Shown here in pieces: positions 1 to 7,759 of a DNA stretch of 64,000 bases (position 1 is its first letter; the number at the start of each line of letters is the position of its first letter). The position numbers and the translations under genes were made by a program. Location of the stretch: positions 2,170,001 to 2,234,000 of the forward strand of contig CP040678.1 in assembly GCA_005954745.1 (NCBI GenBank). Reading direction: 5' to 3'. The DNA comes from Halostella pelagica. GTDB taxonomy: Archaea; Halobacteriota; Halobacteria; Halobacteriales; Natronoarchaeaceae. The notes beneath the pieces were generated by a model. The model was not told the DNA's origin. It searched no databases and saw only the letters and a list, made by a program, of their open reading frames with translations.

Positions 1-743
1 ATTTCCTCTCTGATCTTTTCATTATCTTTAGTAACATCTTCTACAGACCCCAAATCCCCATCCTCATAACATATAAATACGGGGTGTAGGATTGGGTATT
101 GTCCTGGATCACTAACAAGAACCTCAGCCAAATAATCGAACTGCTCTGGCTCAAGGTTGTTAGTAAGATTCTTAGGAGCGACATTTAGTTCTTGAGTGAG
201 ATACGTTTTCGACTGCTCCTCATGAAACTCTGAAATGCTGCTTACAGCTTCCCGAATCCCGTCTGTGATATTCCCATAAACTTTGGCTTCACCGATGCCG
301 ATACATTCCTCATCTTTGAATTCTCCGAAGAAAAGGTTGTCACACCCATAAACCTCGTGACTGTAGCTTTGCTTATTCGATATTTTGTGTGATATCATCG
401 GTATATCAAGGAACCCATCCGTAAGAAGAAATAGTAAGAATTCTCCAAGCGTCCCATCTTGGCGAAATTGCTTACCAATCCCAGCCATTTCTTGAGCTTT
501 TATACTTGGAGACTTGCCGCTTTTTCGCAGACGTTCAACCTCTTTTTTAGAGAATACATAGTAGGCAAATCGATTCCGCAAGAATTTGCCTAACCCATCG
601 AATGCGAATCCGGCTGGCTGTACCTGTACACAGTAATTTGTTAGGTGAATATTATCAACCTCATCAGTGTCAACTTCATAGACATATTCTCCGAGAGAAT
701 CCTGGTCAATTACTGTAGCTTTGGACCAGTCGAATCCGCCCAT
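1..743 (-). CDS. hamA: HamA-like (DUF1837) Hachiman defence nuclease, 3' end cut by window
   Basis: I translated this leftward reading frame by hand; it is open from an ATG at 743 to the window edge (247 codons seen). It resembles the DUF1837/HamA family, the effector of the Hachiman anti-phage system: a GEFLLFLLLT-type segment near residue 100, a VYGCDNLFFGEF segment near 131-142 and IGIGEAKVYGNI near 149-160, with candidate PD-(D/E)xK residues E101, D135, E152 and K154. In known systems HamA works with the helicase HamB, whose gene normally follows; here that gene would lie left of base 1. The frame stays open upstream to a stop at 822, but no other ATG or GTG occurs. A TATA-like stretch near 766-776 suits a leaderless start. 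Base composition is clearly more AT-rich than the chromosome, which suggests transfer. Confidence 0.72.
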   Translation of the reverse strand, partial: MGGFDWSKATVIDQDSLGEYVYEVDTDEVDNIHLTNYCVQVQPAGFAFDGLGKFLRNRFAYYVFSKKEVERLRKSGKSPSIKAQEMAGIGKQFRQDGTLGEFLLFLLTDGFLDIPMISHKISNKQSYSHEVYGCDNLFFGEFKDEECIGIGEAKVYGNITDGIREAVSSISEFHEEQSKTYLTQELNVAPKNLTNNLEPEQFDYLAEVLVSDPGQYPILHPVFICYEDGDLGSVEDVTKDNEKIREE

Positions 744-837
744 GTATCTGTCACTCTGTGCTATGGAATTACTTAATCCTTTATGATAGTTGAAAAGTAG
801 CAGTGATAATTCGATTTCAGTTTATCGAGGGTGCAAG

Positions 838-1548
838 TCACACTGGTTGTGTTTCCTCTACTGCATCCGCTAAATCATCAAGAAACTCCGAGTTGTACTC
901 CTCCTCGGTGTGGTTCACATTCCACAGCCCGGATTTTTGGATTTTCTTGCTCCGGCTATGGTAACCGAGCCAATCATCTGAGCGAGCGTCAACGGCCTCT
1001 CGCTGGTAGTTACTGAGGAGCGCAATCGTGTTTCGTTCGATGTAGGCCCGTTCACTCTCGGCGCTTGGCTCGTCGTCAACGTTCAACCAGAGGAACGGCA
1101 GGTCCCGAAGATAGTCGCTTACTCCCCGCTCCATCTCGAGTTCATCAAGTCGGCGTTCCCGCTTCGCGCTTGAGCCCTTGCCCCAATGAGGATACTCACC
1201 ATTCAGGGAATCACGCTCAACGAACGCTTCGCCGACTCGTTTCCGGAAGACGGAGCCTCGGTGGTTCCCGCCGCCTTCGTAGGTTCCCCGCTTTGCTCCG
1301 CGATGTGTTCTGAGTCGGTCCCAGAGCGAGGTACTGCTTCCCTCGGAGACTGCGTGAGTCCCGATGCGAGTAATCCGAAGCTGGTCGCCGGCGTCGCGGT
1401 GTTCGCCTGATGCAAAGAAGAAGTAGACGCCTCTGTCGGGCCAGTCCATATAGCCGGTACAGTCCTTGAGCTTCTGTTTCCCGCCGACGGTCTGCTCTAA
1501 CTCGTCAAGGAGTTCATAGAGTCGGGTAATATCCTCACGTCGTGCCAT
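838..1548 (-). CDS. GIY-YIG-like nuclease domain protein
   Basis: This 236-aa protein carries, at about residues 40-90, a GVYFFF strand, a RITRIGTHAV strand and LWDRLRTHRG, the order seen in a GIY-YIG-type family found in archaea and bacteria (first motif GVY, second IGTH). A NHRGSVFRKRVG segment near 95-106 supports the same family. The C-terminal half (SDDWLGYHSRS, SGLWNVNHTEEEY) looks like a conserved recognition part; I do not know its role. It lies just upstream of, and in the same direction as, the HamA-like gene, about 95 bases apart, so they may be co-transcribed. Whether it takes part in defence is inference. The start is the first ATG, with a CATATGC TATA-like box about 22 bases upstream. 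Confidence 0.6.
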   Translation of the reverse strand: MARREDITRLYELLDELEQTVGGKQKLKDCTGYMDWPDRGVYFFFASGEHRDAGDQLRITRIGTHAVSEGSSTSLWDRLRTHRGAKRGTYEGGGNHRGSVFRKRVGEAFVERDSLNGEYPHWGKGSSAKRERRLDELEMERGVSDYLRDLPFLWLNVDDEPSAESERAYIERNTIALLSNYQREAVDARSDDWLGYHSRSKKIQKSGLWNVNHTEEEYNSEFLDDLADAVEETQPV

Positions 1549-1631
1549 CGTTGTTGCTTAGCATATGATTCTCAGGTACGTCCACAAAGAGTTTCGTTCT
1601 CTGAGTAGTCATTCAGAATAAGAATACACAA

Positions 1632-2354
1632 ATGGGATTGGATGTGCTCATTATCTCACCTTGTTCAGGAACGAAGCGATTTGATGCTGTTATTGGTCCC
1701 GAAGAGATAGACTCGCGGGAGCGGACAGAGTTACTGACCGAGCATCCTAATTCAGTCGCTTCGGCGGCTGAGATGTACACGGGACGCGAGCACGAGCATA
1801 TCGAATCAGCTGTACAAGAGCTTTCGGAGTTCGCTAATGTGGATTGGCGTATCATCTCTGCCGGGTTTGGTGTCCTCTCTGCTGGAACAGAGATTCCGTC
1901 CTATGAATGTACATTCAGCGAGATTGAGCAGGTTCGTCAACGGGCAGAACGGATGAACCTCGACGTAGATACGATGACCAACAACGAGTTAGTAGCGGCT
2001 GTTGGCCGGGAGAAGAATATCCCTCAGGACCTCCGGCAAATCCTTGCCAAAGGCTACGACTTGGTCTTCGTCGCATTGGGGACGAAGTATCTAATTGCTG
2101 CTCAGGAGGCGTTGACATCGTTGCCCAAAGAGACGACTGCATTCGCATTCGCGTCCAAGGGGAGCAAGGAGTTCATCGGGGATTGCTATTGGATTCCTGC
2201 AACCGAGTCTGAGCGGAGCCAACTCGTGACAACGTGGCTTGAACTACGAGGGAGAGAATTGCTCACTTTAGCCGAGAATATCGAGAGTCAGCAGCACCTC
2301 GAACAGATACGAGAGAATCCCAAAAGCGCACGAGAACTAAGCACTCCGAATTAA
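1632..2354 (+). CDS. YaaA/DUF6884-like protein
   Basis: This 240-aa protein has the landmarks of the DUF6884/YaaA-like superfamily: an N-terminal strand with a Cys-Ser-Gly-Thr-Lys turn (IISPCSGTKR, residues 7-16), a helix with AAEMYTGREH (about 44-53), WRIISAGFGVLSAGTEIPSY (about 74-93) and a later FVALGTKY strand. Family members are linked to nucleobase or DNA-damage functions, but the reaction of this subgroup is not established, so I give none. It is divergent from the GIY-YIG gene, with 83 bases between the two starts. A TATA-like AGAATAAGAA about 20 bases before the ATG suggests leaderless transcription. No signal peptide or membrane segment is visible. Confidence 0.5.
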   Translation: MGLDVLIISPCSGTKRFDAVIGPEEIDSRERTELLTEHPNSVASAAEMYTGREHEHIESAVQELSEFANVDWRIISAGFGVLSAGTEIPSYECTFSEIEQVRQRAERMNLDVDTMTNNELVAAVGREKNIPQDLRQILAKGYDLVFVALGTKYLIAAQEALTSLPKETTAFAFASKGSKEFIGDCYWIPATESERSQLVTTWLELRGRELLTLAENIESQQHLEQIRENPKSARELSTPN

Positions 2355-2379
2355 TTGATATCGGACCAGAACACAATCA

Positions 2380-2547
2380 CTATCTCTCTTCCTTGTACGT
2401 CATCGTACTCTGGGTTGAATTCTTTCGGAAGCTGAGGTGGATTCTCCCCGCATCTTTGGCGGTGAGTGGCGCGACTATCGCATTCAAAATATCGTCTACC
2501 CATTCTTCCTGATTACCAGAGTCCACGGACAGCCCACCTGGACTCAT
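2380..2547 (-). CDS. 55-aa protein coupled to upstream membrane protein gene
   Basis: This short frame begins with an ATG that overlaps the stop of the preceding membrane-protein gene (ATGA overlap at 2544-2547), which implies translational coupling. The product starts MSPGGLSVDSGNQEEW, has a helical middle (WVDDILNAIVAPLT) and a basic end (TYKEER). I do not recognise a family. The overlap is the best sign that it is a real gene and a partner of its neighbour. Confidence 0.45.
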   Translation of the reverse strand: MSPGGLSVDSGNQEEWVDDILNAIVAPLTAKDAGRIHLSFRKNSTQSTMTYKEER

Positions 2548-3230
2548 AGTGACGCGATGAGCTGAAGCGTGAAGCCTCCCATCAGAACAAAAGCACCCTG
2601 TGTTCTAATCCAAGTTAGGTGGCGCTCCAGTCTCTCAATCTCCTCGCCAAGCCATTGATAGAATAGAGTTTGTTGAGCAACCCAATCGTAATCTTCACCG
2701 CCGAATACTGCTTCCTCTAAGGAATACTCATCAGGGTCCATGTTCTGAGTTCGTTCTATTGGTGTTTCTGCCTCTTCTGTAGATTTGTACAGGACAAGTA
2801 TCCCTTTCTCTGAACTACGTCCCTGTCCTGGCGGAAAAACTCTCTTCACATAGACTTCCTGGGATTGGTCTCGGAGGTTCTCTCCCCAGTAGGACTCAGT
2901 GAGTTTTTCAAGCACTTCAAAAAGTTCAGTTGAATCGTCATTACGGGTCGCATGTCCAACTTGGAATAGCTGGTTTCGAACTTCTCTTAATTTGTTTGGT
3001 GTAGTTAGATACTGTCGGACAGCTAGGTCAGGAAGTGCAAGAAGGAGAGCACCAATGATATCGATAGTTAATCCGACAGCGATGACTGTTGGTTTATCGA
3101 TTCTGTCTTGGCTGAAAGCAAGAACTATGCCTAGAAAAAAGATAGCGAACGGGAACAAGAGATAGTTCAGAAGTGGAACGTCCTCAAACAAGGGCTTACG
3201 CTGTTCCTCAATAGGGAGGCTCGTCGACAT
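2544..3230 (-). CDS. Hypothetical three-helix membrane protein
   Basis: This 228-aa protein has two hydrophobic segments near the N-terminus (about residues 23-44 and 50-68), a charged soluble central region of about 120 residues and a short hydrophobic C-terminus (FVLMGGFTLQLIASL). The central part has VKRVFPPGQGRSSEKGILVLY, which could be a small mixed fold presented in the cytoplasm. I do not recognise the family. It is translationally coupled to a 55-aa protein. The low GC matches the other genes at this end of the window and suggests accessory, possibly defence-related DNA; that is inference from position only. Confidence 0.55.
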   Translation of the reverse strand: MSTSLPIEEQRKPLFEDVPLLNYLLFPFAIFFLGIVLAFSQDRIDKPTVIAVGLTIDIIGALLLALPDLAVRQYLTTPNKLREVRNQLFQVGHATRNDDSTELFEVLEKLTESYWGENLRDQSQEVYVKRVFPPGQGRSSEKGILVLYKSTEEAETPIERTQNMDPDEYSLEEAVFGGEDYDWVAQQTLFYQWLGEEIERLERHLTWIRTQGAFVLMGGFTLQLIASL

Positions 3231-3250
3231 AATCAGAGTCTCGATACTCT

Positions 3251-3260
3251 GGATATATTA
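3251..3260 (-). promoter_or_regulatory. TATA box for membrane-protein gene
   Basis: The minus strand reads TAATATATCC, centred about 26 bases before the ATG at 3230, the usual distance for a leaderless haloarchaeal transcript. Confidence 0.5.
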
Positions 3261-3328
3261 GATATGCTAAACAGCTCCACTTTCGAGCGTGGGTCAGAGA
3301 TTTACACGCGGCTTTTGTTTGGTAGAGT

Positions 3329-3445
3329 ATGTCCTACGGAAATCGTTCAGTTTGGCGTGAGTGCCCTGAGTGCGGTGAAAAGCAGAAAGTGAAGGCAGGT
3401 CAGTGGGCTACCTGCCGAAATTGTGACGAGAGTTTTCACGCATAA
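3329..3445 (+). CDS. 38-aa zinc-ribbon protein
   Basis: This short frame encodes a protein with two CxxC pairs: CPECGE near residues 12-17 and CRNCDE near 29-34, separated by a basic KQKVKAGQWAT stretch. That spacing is a minimal zinc ribbon, likely a nucleic-acid or protein binding module. Haloarchaeal genomes carry many such micro-proteins with no assigned job. It is transcribed away from the membrane-protein gene at 2544-3230, about 100 bases away. Confidence 0.5.
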   Translation: MSYGNRSVWRECPECGEKQKVKAGQWATCRNCDESFHA

Positions 3446-3492
3446 TAGAAGCCATTGAAGTAGTCGAACAGCACCGAGTCAATGCCCGAAAT

Positions 3493-4074
3493 CTATTCTT
3501 GCCTGAATTCACTCAGTCGAGACCTATGGGCGTCTATCTCCTGCTGAGTGAGTTTCAGAAGCGTTTTCGAGAACAGGTGTCGCCCCGTTTCCCAATCATC
3601 CATTTCCTCTAGAAACGAGAATTCGCTTCCGTCTACTGTGTCTCCGACATGGGTGTTAAACTCAGAGACTGCTTCTTCCATGAACTCTCGTGCGTCACTG
3701 GGATTATCCGCATCGAATGCCTCGATGTTTTCTGCTTGAGAGTATAATTTCCCAGAAAGAGACTCCACTTCTCTGACCGCCGCGATACTGACTCCGCTTG
3801 GAGCTCGGCCTGCAATTCTGGCGAGTTCGTCTGAGACTGCTTCGTGTTCTTCCGCTACCTGTTTGAAACCAATATCAGATGAGGTCAGTTGCTTTTGACA
3901 ATAGTGTTTGAGTCGGCTCAGTTCTTCGTTTAACTCTCGATGCCATTGGTTCGCCTCTTGCTTTTCGTCTTTCGTGGATTGACTCCTCACTCGATATTCC
4001 GATACGAGAAAGCTGACAGCAAGACTCACACCTCCACTAAGAAGCAACGTTTCGGAAGTAGCCATGGAATCCAA
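3493..4074 (-). CDS. Membrane-anchored coiled-coil protein, unknown
   Basis: This 193-aa protein begins with one hydrophobic segment (about residues 9-26, LLLSGGVSLAVSFLV), followed by charged helical sequence rich in E, K and Q (KDEKQEANQWHRELNEELSRLKHYCQ) that looks like a coiled coil. The rest is predicted helical with no known motif. The start could be the ATG at 4074 or the one three codons later at 4065. Function unknown. It is isolated, with a small zinc-ribbon gene to its left. Confidence 0.5.
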   Translation of the reverse strand: MDSMATSETLLLSGGVSLAVSFLVSEYRVRSQSTKDEKQEANQWHRELNEELSRLKHYCQKQLTSSDIGFKQVAEEHEAVSDELARIAGRAPSGVSIAAVREVESLSGKLYSQAENIEAFDADNPSDAREFMEEAVSEFNTHVGDTVDGSEFSFLEEMDDWETGRHLFSKTLLKLTQQEIDAHRSRLSEFRQE

Positions 4075-4432
4075 TTGAGATAGAATCCAAATAAATATGG
4101 GAGTGAATCAAGTGAGGATTCCGCTACAGAGGTCGCATCTCTTCGCTGTCTATCGGTTTGAGTGTGAACTAATTTTATATAAATACCTTCTTAAGTCGGT
4201 AATAATTACTGGTTCGAGTGCCGAGGCCAGCTTTCTGTCCATCCAACTTCGAGTTAGTGTGGACGAACGCAGAGAATCACGTCTGCCACGTTCTGAAAAA
4301 GTAGCCAGAGCGAACAGCGTTCACTTCGAGATGTCGTATCCGCTCGGTAGTTTCGTCCACGAAACCTCCTGACCAGTCGGGAAATTTATACTTTATCAGC
4401 TCTCCCGGCATAGACAGAGTGGAACGTAACCA
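4075..4432. other. Intergenic region with dispersed repeat copy
   Basis: There are 358 bases without a convincing gene. An AT-rich stretch (TTTATATAAATACC, about 4173-4186) could hold a promoter, and a copy of the dispersed repeat lies at about 4213-4292. A 91-codon frame here has unconvincing composition and I do not accept it. Confidence 0.5.
4213..4292 (+). repeat. Dispersed repeat, copy 1 (degenerate)
   Basis: The stretch starting GAGTGCCGAGGCCAG is followed by TTTCT.TCCAT, ACGAACG, GAATC and TCTGC at the same spacing as in the copy at 6621-6707. The similarity spans about 80 bases with scattered mismatches. Confidence 0.6.
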
Positions 4433-4741
4433 ATGACTGCGCTCACAGATTCAGACGCTGGGGAGACGGAACGGAAAGTTGCACTCATCACCGATGCTTC
4501 GTCGGGTATCGGGAGATCGACGGCTGAGGCACTCGTTCGGAAGGGAGTTCGTGTCGCACTCGCCGCTAGACGGAGCGACGAGCTCCAGGAACTCGAGGAC
4601 CGTATTGAGTCCGAGGGTGGTACTGCACTCGTCGCTGAGACTGACGTCACCGACGAGGACCACGTACAGGAGACCATAGACCAGATAGAGGACGGATTCG
4701 GCCGCTACGTGGTCCGTCTTGGAGAACCAGTGGCGGAGTAA
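4433..4741 (+). pseudogene. Truncated short-chain dehydrogenase/reductase
   Basis: The frame encodes 102 aa that match only the N-terminal third of an SDR: a Rossmann motif ALITDASSGIG (residues 17-27, with Asp where family members usually have Gly) and the cofactor region ALAARRSDEL, then VAETDVTDEDHV. SDR enzymes are about 250 aa and need the Ser-Tyr-Lys catalytic residues, which are missing. The expected FGRLDVLVNNAG is replaced by FGRYVVRLGEPVAE and a stop. I read this as a decayed remnant, consistent with the repeat copies on both sides. Confidence 0.7.
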
Positions 4742-4772
4742 ATATCTCGAGACGCTCGGTAAATGTACCCAC

Positions 4773-4795
4773 TGTGAGTCGTGAATGCTGGGGGC
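4773..4795 (+). repeat. Dispersed repeat, copy 4 (short, degenerate)
   Basis: GTGAGTCGTGAATGCTGGGG matches the core GTGAGTCGTGAGTGCCGAGG of the copies at 6621 and 7760 with three differences. It lies just downstream of the SDR remnant. Confidence 0.45.
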
Positions 4796-4862
4796 TCTCC
4801 ACCCACATCCGTTCGAGCGCCCTGCGGTACTTATTTATCAGATGATTTCTATCAGCGAGTGT

Positions 4863-5354
4863 ATGGACGTTCGGAACCTGGCCACGGCGCTCATCTTCTT
4901 GCTTTTCGGGCTCGGAGTTCTCGGCGGCGTCGTCTACTCCGAATATCCGAAGTACGAACAGCGGACACAGAGCGTCGCTGTCGATGCGGAAGTCCAGTCG
5001 TCGGAATTTTCTAGCTATGCTGGCGGGCCAGATTCAGCGGACCAGGAGTCTCATTCCGTCACCGTCGTGTACACGTACACGTACGAGGGCCAGAAGTACG
5101 AGAGCGACAGCGTCTTCCCCGGCGGCACGAACGCGGTCTCGTCGGGGAGCAGGGCCGAGGAGGTCGCGGGGAACTACGCCGCTGGCGACCGGATTACGGC
5201 CTACGTCCTTCCGGGCGAGCCCGAGCAGTCGTATCTGCTGGAGAAGGGGCACAACTACTGGAACTATCTGTTCGTCCTCGTCGGCGCGCTCATGGCCTTC
5301 GCCGGACTGCGGCATATGGTTCGGACGATTCGTGGTAATACACTGGATGTGTAA
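4863..5354 (+). CDS. DUF3592-like two-helix membrane protein
   Basis: The start at 4863 (MDVRNLATALIFLLFG) puts a membrane segment right at the N-terminus. A second one lies near the C-terminus (YLFVLVGALMAFAGLRHM). Between them is a soluble beta-rich region with HSVTVVYTYTYEGQKYESD, PGG, DRITAYVLPGEPEQSYL, the pattern of DUF3592 proteins, whose function is unknown. Upstream in-frame ATGs exist at 4785 and 4842 but would add a hydrophilic leader, so I prefer 4863. The product is 163 aa. Confidence 0.65.
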   Translation: MDVRNLATALIFLLFGLGVLGGVVYSEYPKYEQRTQSVAVDAEVQSSEFSSYAGGPDSADQESHSVTVVYTYTYEGQKYESDSVFPGGTNAVSSGSRAEEVAGNYAAGDRITAYVLPGEPEQSYLLEKGHNYWNYLFVLVGALMAFAGLRHMVRTIRGNTLDV

Positions 5355-5487
5355 TCCGGGCCGGTGCTGTCAGTGCGCCGCGCTGCAGTCTGGGACGAGT
5401 ATCGATTTTTAGTTCCCGGACAGGTCGACTGTTCGACCTCTACCCAATACTGAAGTTTCGGAGTGAAAATATAAAGATTGGATACAA

Positions 5488-6312
5488 ATGGGGTTCAATA
5501 AATTCGTTTACGATCTGTTAGAGTGGCTCTGGATAGTCGTCTCTGGATTCGTCTTACTCGCTATTTACACTGGGAACGCAGAGCCGTACGTCGCTGCGTC
5601 CCAGCTTCCCGGGGGGGACGCAACGCTCCCGAATATGTACATGTTCGGGACGATTGCGCTGGTGAGTCTCGGACCCCCACTCCTTGCGAAATTGCGCAGC
5701 CGGGGTAAGTGGTCGCAGATACAGGACGAGACGTCGCTCACCCTGGAGGATGGCGTGTTCTCGGGCTCGATACACGGGCGACCGGTGCGTGCCCGCACGG
5801 AGCGACGGAAGGTCGGTGGCGACTCCAGAAGCTCGAACTACGCTACCTTCACCATCGTCGAAGCAGACCTGGAAGCGCCGACCGCCGAGAGCATGATATT
5901 TAGTGTCAAGAGCTCAGACGGTGGGTTGGCGGAGTTCGGTGAGAACATCCCCACGGAGACTACGGTCGTCGACGACGAGTTCGTGGTACTGGGCGAGCCG
6001 TCAGACACGCTCGCCAGCGAGATTCTCACGGCGCGAACCAGAGACGCGCTTCGGGCCGCCGAGGATGACAGCGTGAGCATCGGTGCTGCGGAGGAACATA
6101 TGGCGGACCACATGCCCGATATGTCGGACTCGATCGTCGGGGGGCTGTTCAAGGGGAAGTTCGAGGATGAGTTCAGCAAGCAGTTCGGCGGGACGCCGAC
6201 GACAGTGGCTATGAACACGAAGGGGCGGCTCGGTGACCCGGACGAACTGGACCGGCGAGCGGAAGCCGTCGCCGCCGTTGCGGACGCCTTCGAGGACGCC
6301 AGGGGTGCCTGA
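5488..6312 (+). CDS. Hypothetical membrane protein with soluble C-terminal region
   Basis: This 274-aa protein has two N-terminal membrane helices (about residues 12-30 and 50-67), then a long soluble part with beta-rich sequence (GVFSGSIHGRPVRART, ATFTIVEADLEAP) and an acidic C-terminus. No catalytic motif is seen. It has the layout of haloarchaeal DUF-type membrane proteins of unknown function. It follows the DUF3592-like gene at about 130 bases, and its first ATG is preceded by an AT-rich stretch (AAAATATAAAG at 5466-5476) that could be the promoter. Confidence 0.5.
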   Translation: MGFNKFVYDLLEWLWIVVSGFVLLAIYTGNAEPYVAASQLPGGDATLPNMYMFGTIALVSLGPPLLAKLRSRGKWSQIQDETSLTLEDGVFSGSIHGRPVRARTERRKVGGDSRSSNYATFTIVEADLEAPTAESMIFSVKSSDGGLAEFGENIPTETTVVDDEFVVLGEPSDTLASEILTARTRDALRAAEDDSVSIGAAEEHMADHMPDMSDSIVGGLFKGKFEDEFSKQFGGTPTTVAMNTKGRLGDPDELDRRAEAVAAVADAFEDARGA

Positions 6313-6620
6313 ACCCCTCGGTGTCGCCACACTGCGTGACTCAGCATCCCTCGATGCCCATCGACTCCCCGAAGCGACCCTCTGTCAGTGGGCGGCGGCT
6401 GGTCCTGCGCCGCGCCGGCGTCGAGCGCGCCGTTGACCAGAACCATCTGGCTAAGCGCCTGCGCATTGCTCGATAAAGATGGGACGGTAGCACTCGTGTG
6501 AGCACTCCAGCGTGAGACGAGCCTCTTTGTGAGCGAGGCGGTGATGGAACACGGCGTCCAGATGCTGGACGAACGGTAACGGAACAAGCGGGCCCGATAG
6601 CCGCTCTAAACACAGTCACT

Positions 6621-6707
6621 ATGGATAGATTGTGAGTCGTGAGTGCCGAGGCCAGTTCTCTATCCATACAGTTGCGACGATACGTGCACGAACGTCAGGG
6701 AATCGCA
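6621..6707 (+). repeat. Dispersed repeat, copy 2
   Basis: The first 33 bases, ending GAGTCGTGAGTGCCGAGGCC, match the copy at 7760 with one internal mismatch plus the first base. The later part (GAGTGCCGAGGCCAG ... ACGAACG ... GAATC ... TCTGC) matches copy 1. It lies upstream of the heliorhodopsin gene. Confidence 0.7.
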
Positions 6708-6794
6708 TCTGCTATCTTCCGAGAGGGGACAGTTATTAATTGAGTTCGGGTAGAGTGACTTCTGGTTCGACGACAGTCGTGACTATCCACAGGC

Positions 6795-6801
6795 GTATAT
6801 T
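6795..6801 (+). promoter_or_regulatory. TATA box of heliorhodopsin gene
   Basis: GTATATT is centred 25 bases before the ATG at 6823, implying a leaderless mRNA. Confidence 0.55.
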
Positions 6802-6822
6802 CCATGCTGTTCTAATTCCCTT

Positions 6823-7632
6823 ATGTCTACGCCGAGCACAACAGTTACTGGAGCGGTCCAGCAACCCTCTGCGCGGGACACCCGACTCCGGTTGTGGAAC
6901 GCCGTCATGGCTGTTCTCCACTTTCTGCAGGGGCTGGCGATGGTTCTGCTTGCCGACCGGGTCCTGTGGCCGGTCACGCGCACGAGATACGGATTCGACC
7001 CCCAGACGCAGACTATCTTCCCGGAGACAGTCTCGTTCATCGATGCGAACCTCCCACTACTCGTGGCAGGGTTCCTGTTCATCTCCGCGGTGGCGCACAC
7101 TGCCATTGCGACCGTGCTGTACGACCGGTACGTCAAGTATCTCGACAGGGGAATGAATCCCTACCGCTGGTACGAGTACTCCGTGAGCGCCTCATTGATG
7201 ATCGTCGTGATCGCAATGCTGGCCGGCGTCTGGGACCTCGGGACGCTCGCTGCGCTGTTCGGACTCATCGCGGTGATGAATCTCGCTGGACTCCTGATGG
7301 AACAACGCAACGAGTCGACCGACGACACCGACTGGACGCCCTACTGGGTGGGGACACTCGCCGGTCTCGTGCCCTGGGTCGTCATCGCGATCACGTTCGT
7401 CGGCACCGTGACGGCCAGCGGCAGCGAGTTTCCGGAGTTCGTGATCTACATCTACGTCTCGATTTTCATCTTCTTCAATCTCTTTGCGCTGAACATGGCA
7501 CTACAGTATCTGGAAGTCTCCCGTTGGACGAATTACCTCTTCGGAGAGAAGGTCTACATCCTGCTGAGTCTGGTTGCCAAGTCCGCCCTCGCGTGGCAGG
7601 TGTACTTCGGTACGCTGAATTCCCCGATCTGA
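6823..7632 (+). CDS. Heliorhodopsin
   Basis: This 269-aa protein is a seven-helix retinal protein of the heliorhodopsin class. The helix-7 signature LVAKSALAWQVYFGTL holds the Schiff-base lysine K253, and helix 3 has WYEYSVSASLMI with the counter-ion glutamate E118. Other family marks are NMALQYL, the GEKVYI turn before helix 7 and the PW pair in helix 5. Heliorhodopsins bind all-trans retinal, face the opposite way in the membrane from other rhodopsins, have slow photocycles and mostly do not pump ions; their job is unsettled. The gene stands alone in its direction and is bracketed by two near-identical repeat copies (6621 and 7760). A DoxX-like gene lies convergent downstream. No retinal biosynthesis gene is in the window. 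Confidence 0.9.
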   Translation: MSTPSTTVTGAVQQPSARDTRLRLWNAVMAVLHFLQGLAMVLLADRVLWPVTRTRYGFDPQTQTIFPETVSFIDANLPLLVAGFLFISAVAHTAIATVLYDRYVKYLDRGMNPYRWYEYSVSASLMIVVIAMLAGVWDLGTLAALFGLIAVMNLAGLLMEQRNESTDDTDWTPYWVGTLAGLVPWVVIAITFVGTVTASGSEFPEFVIYIYVSIFIFFNLFALNMALQYLEVSRWTNYLFGEKVYILLSLVAKSALAWQVYFGTLNSPI

Positions 7633-7759
7633 GTGTCGAAAGCGCGGGTCGCCGGGGGTGCCACTCGGCCGAACAAGTCTCAGCGTCTGCTGTCAATCAA
7701 GTCTCCAGAGCCATGCAGTCTCCGACTGGACGGGCTGGAGGACCTAACCAGAGACCCCC

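Larger units (their letters stand above)
6313..6822. other. 510-base gap with repeat copy 2 and heliorhodopsin promoter
   Basis: No frame here looks like a protein. The region contains the dispersed-repeat copy at 6621-6707 and ends with the heliorhodopsin promoter. Fragments such as GAGGCGGTGATGGAACACGG could be gene debris, but I cannot assign them. Confidence 0.5.

Noticed and set aside
4097-4372. 91-codon plus-strand frame
   Set aside because: It runs across an AT-rich non-coding patch and a dispersed repeat, has no family features and no start signal.
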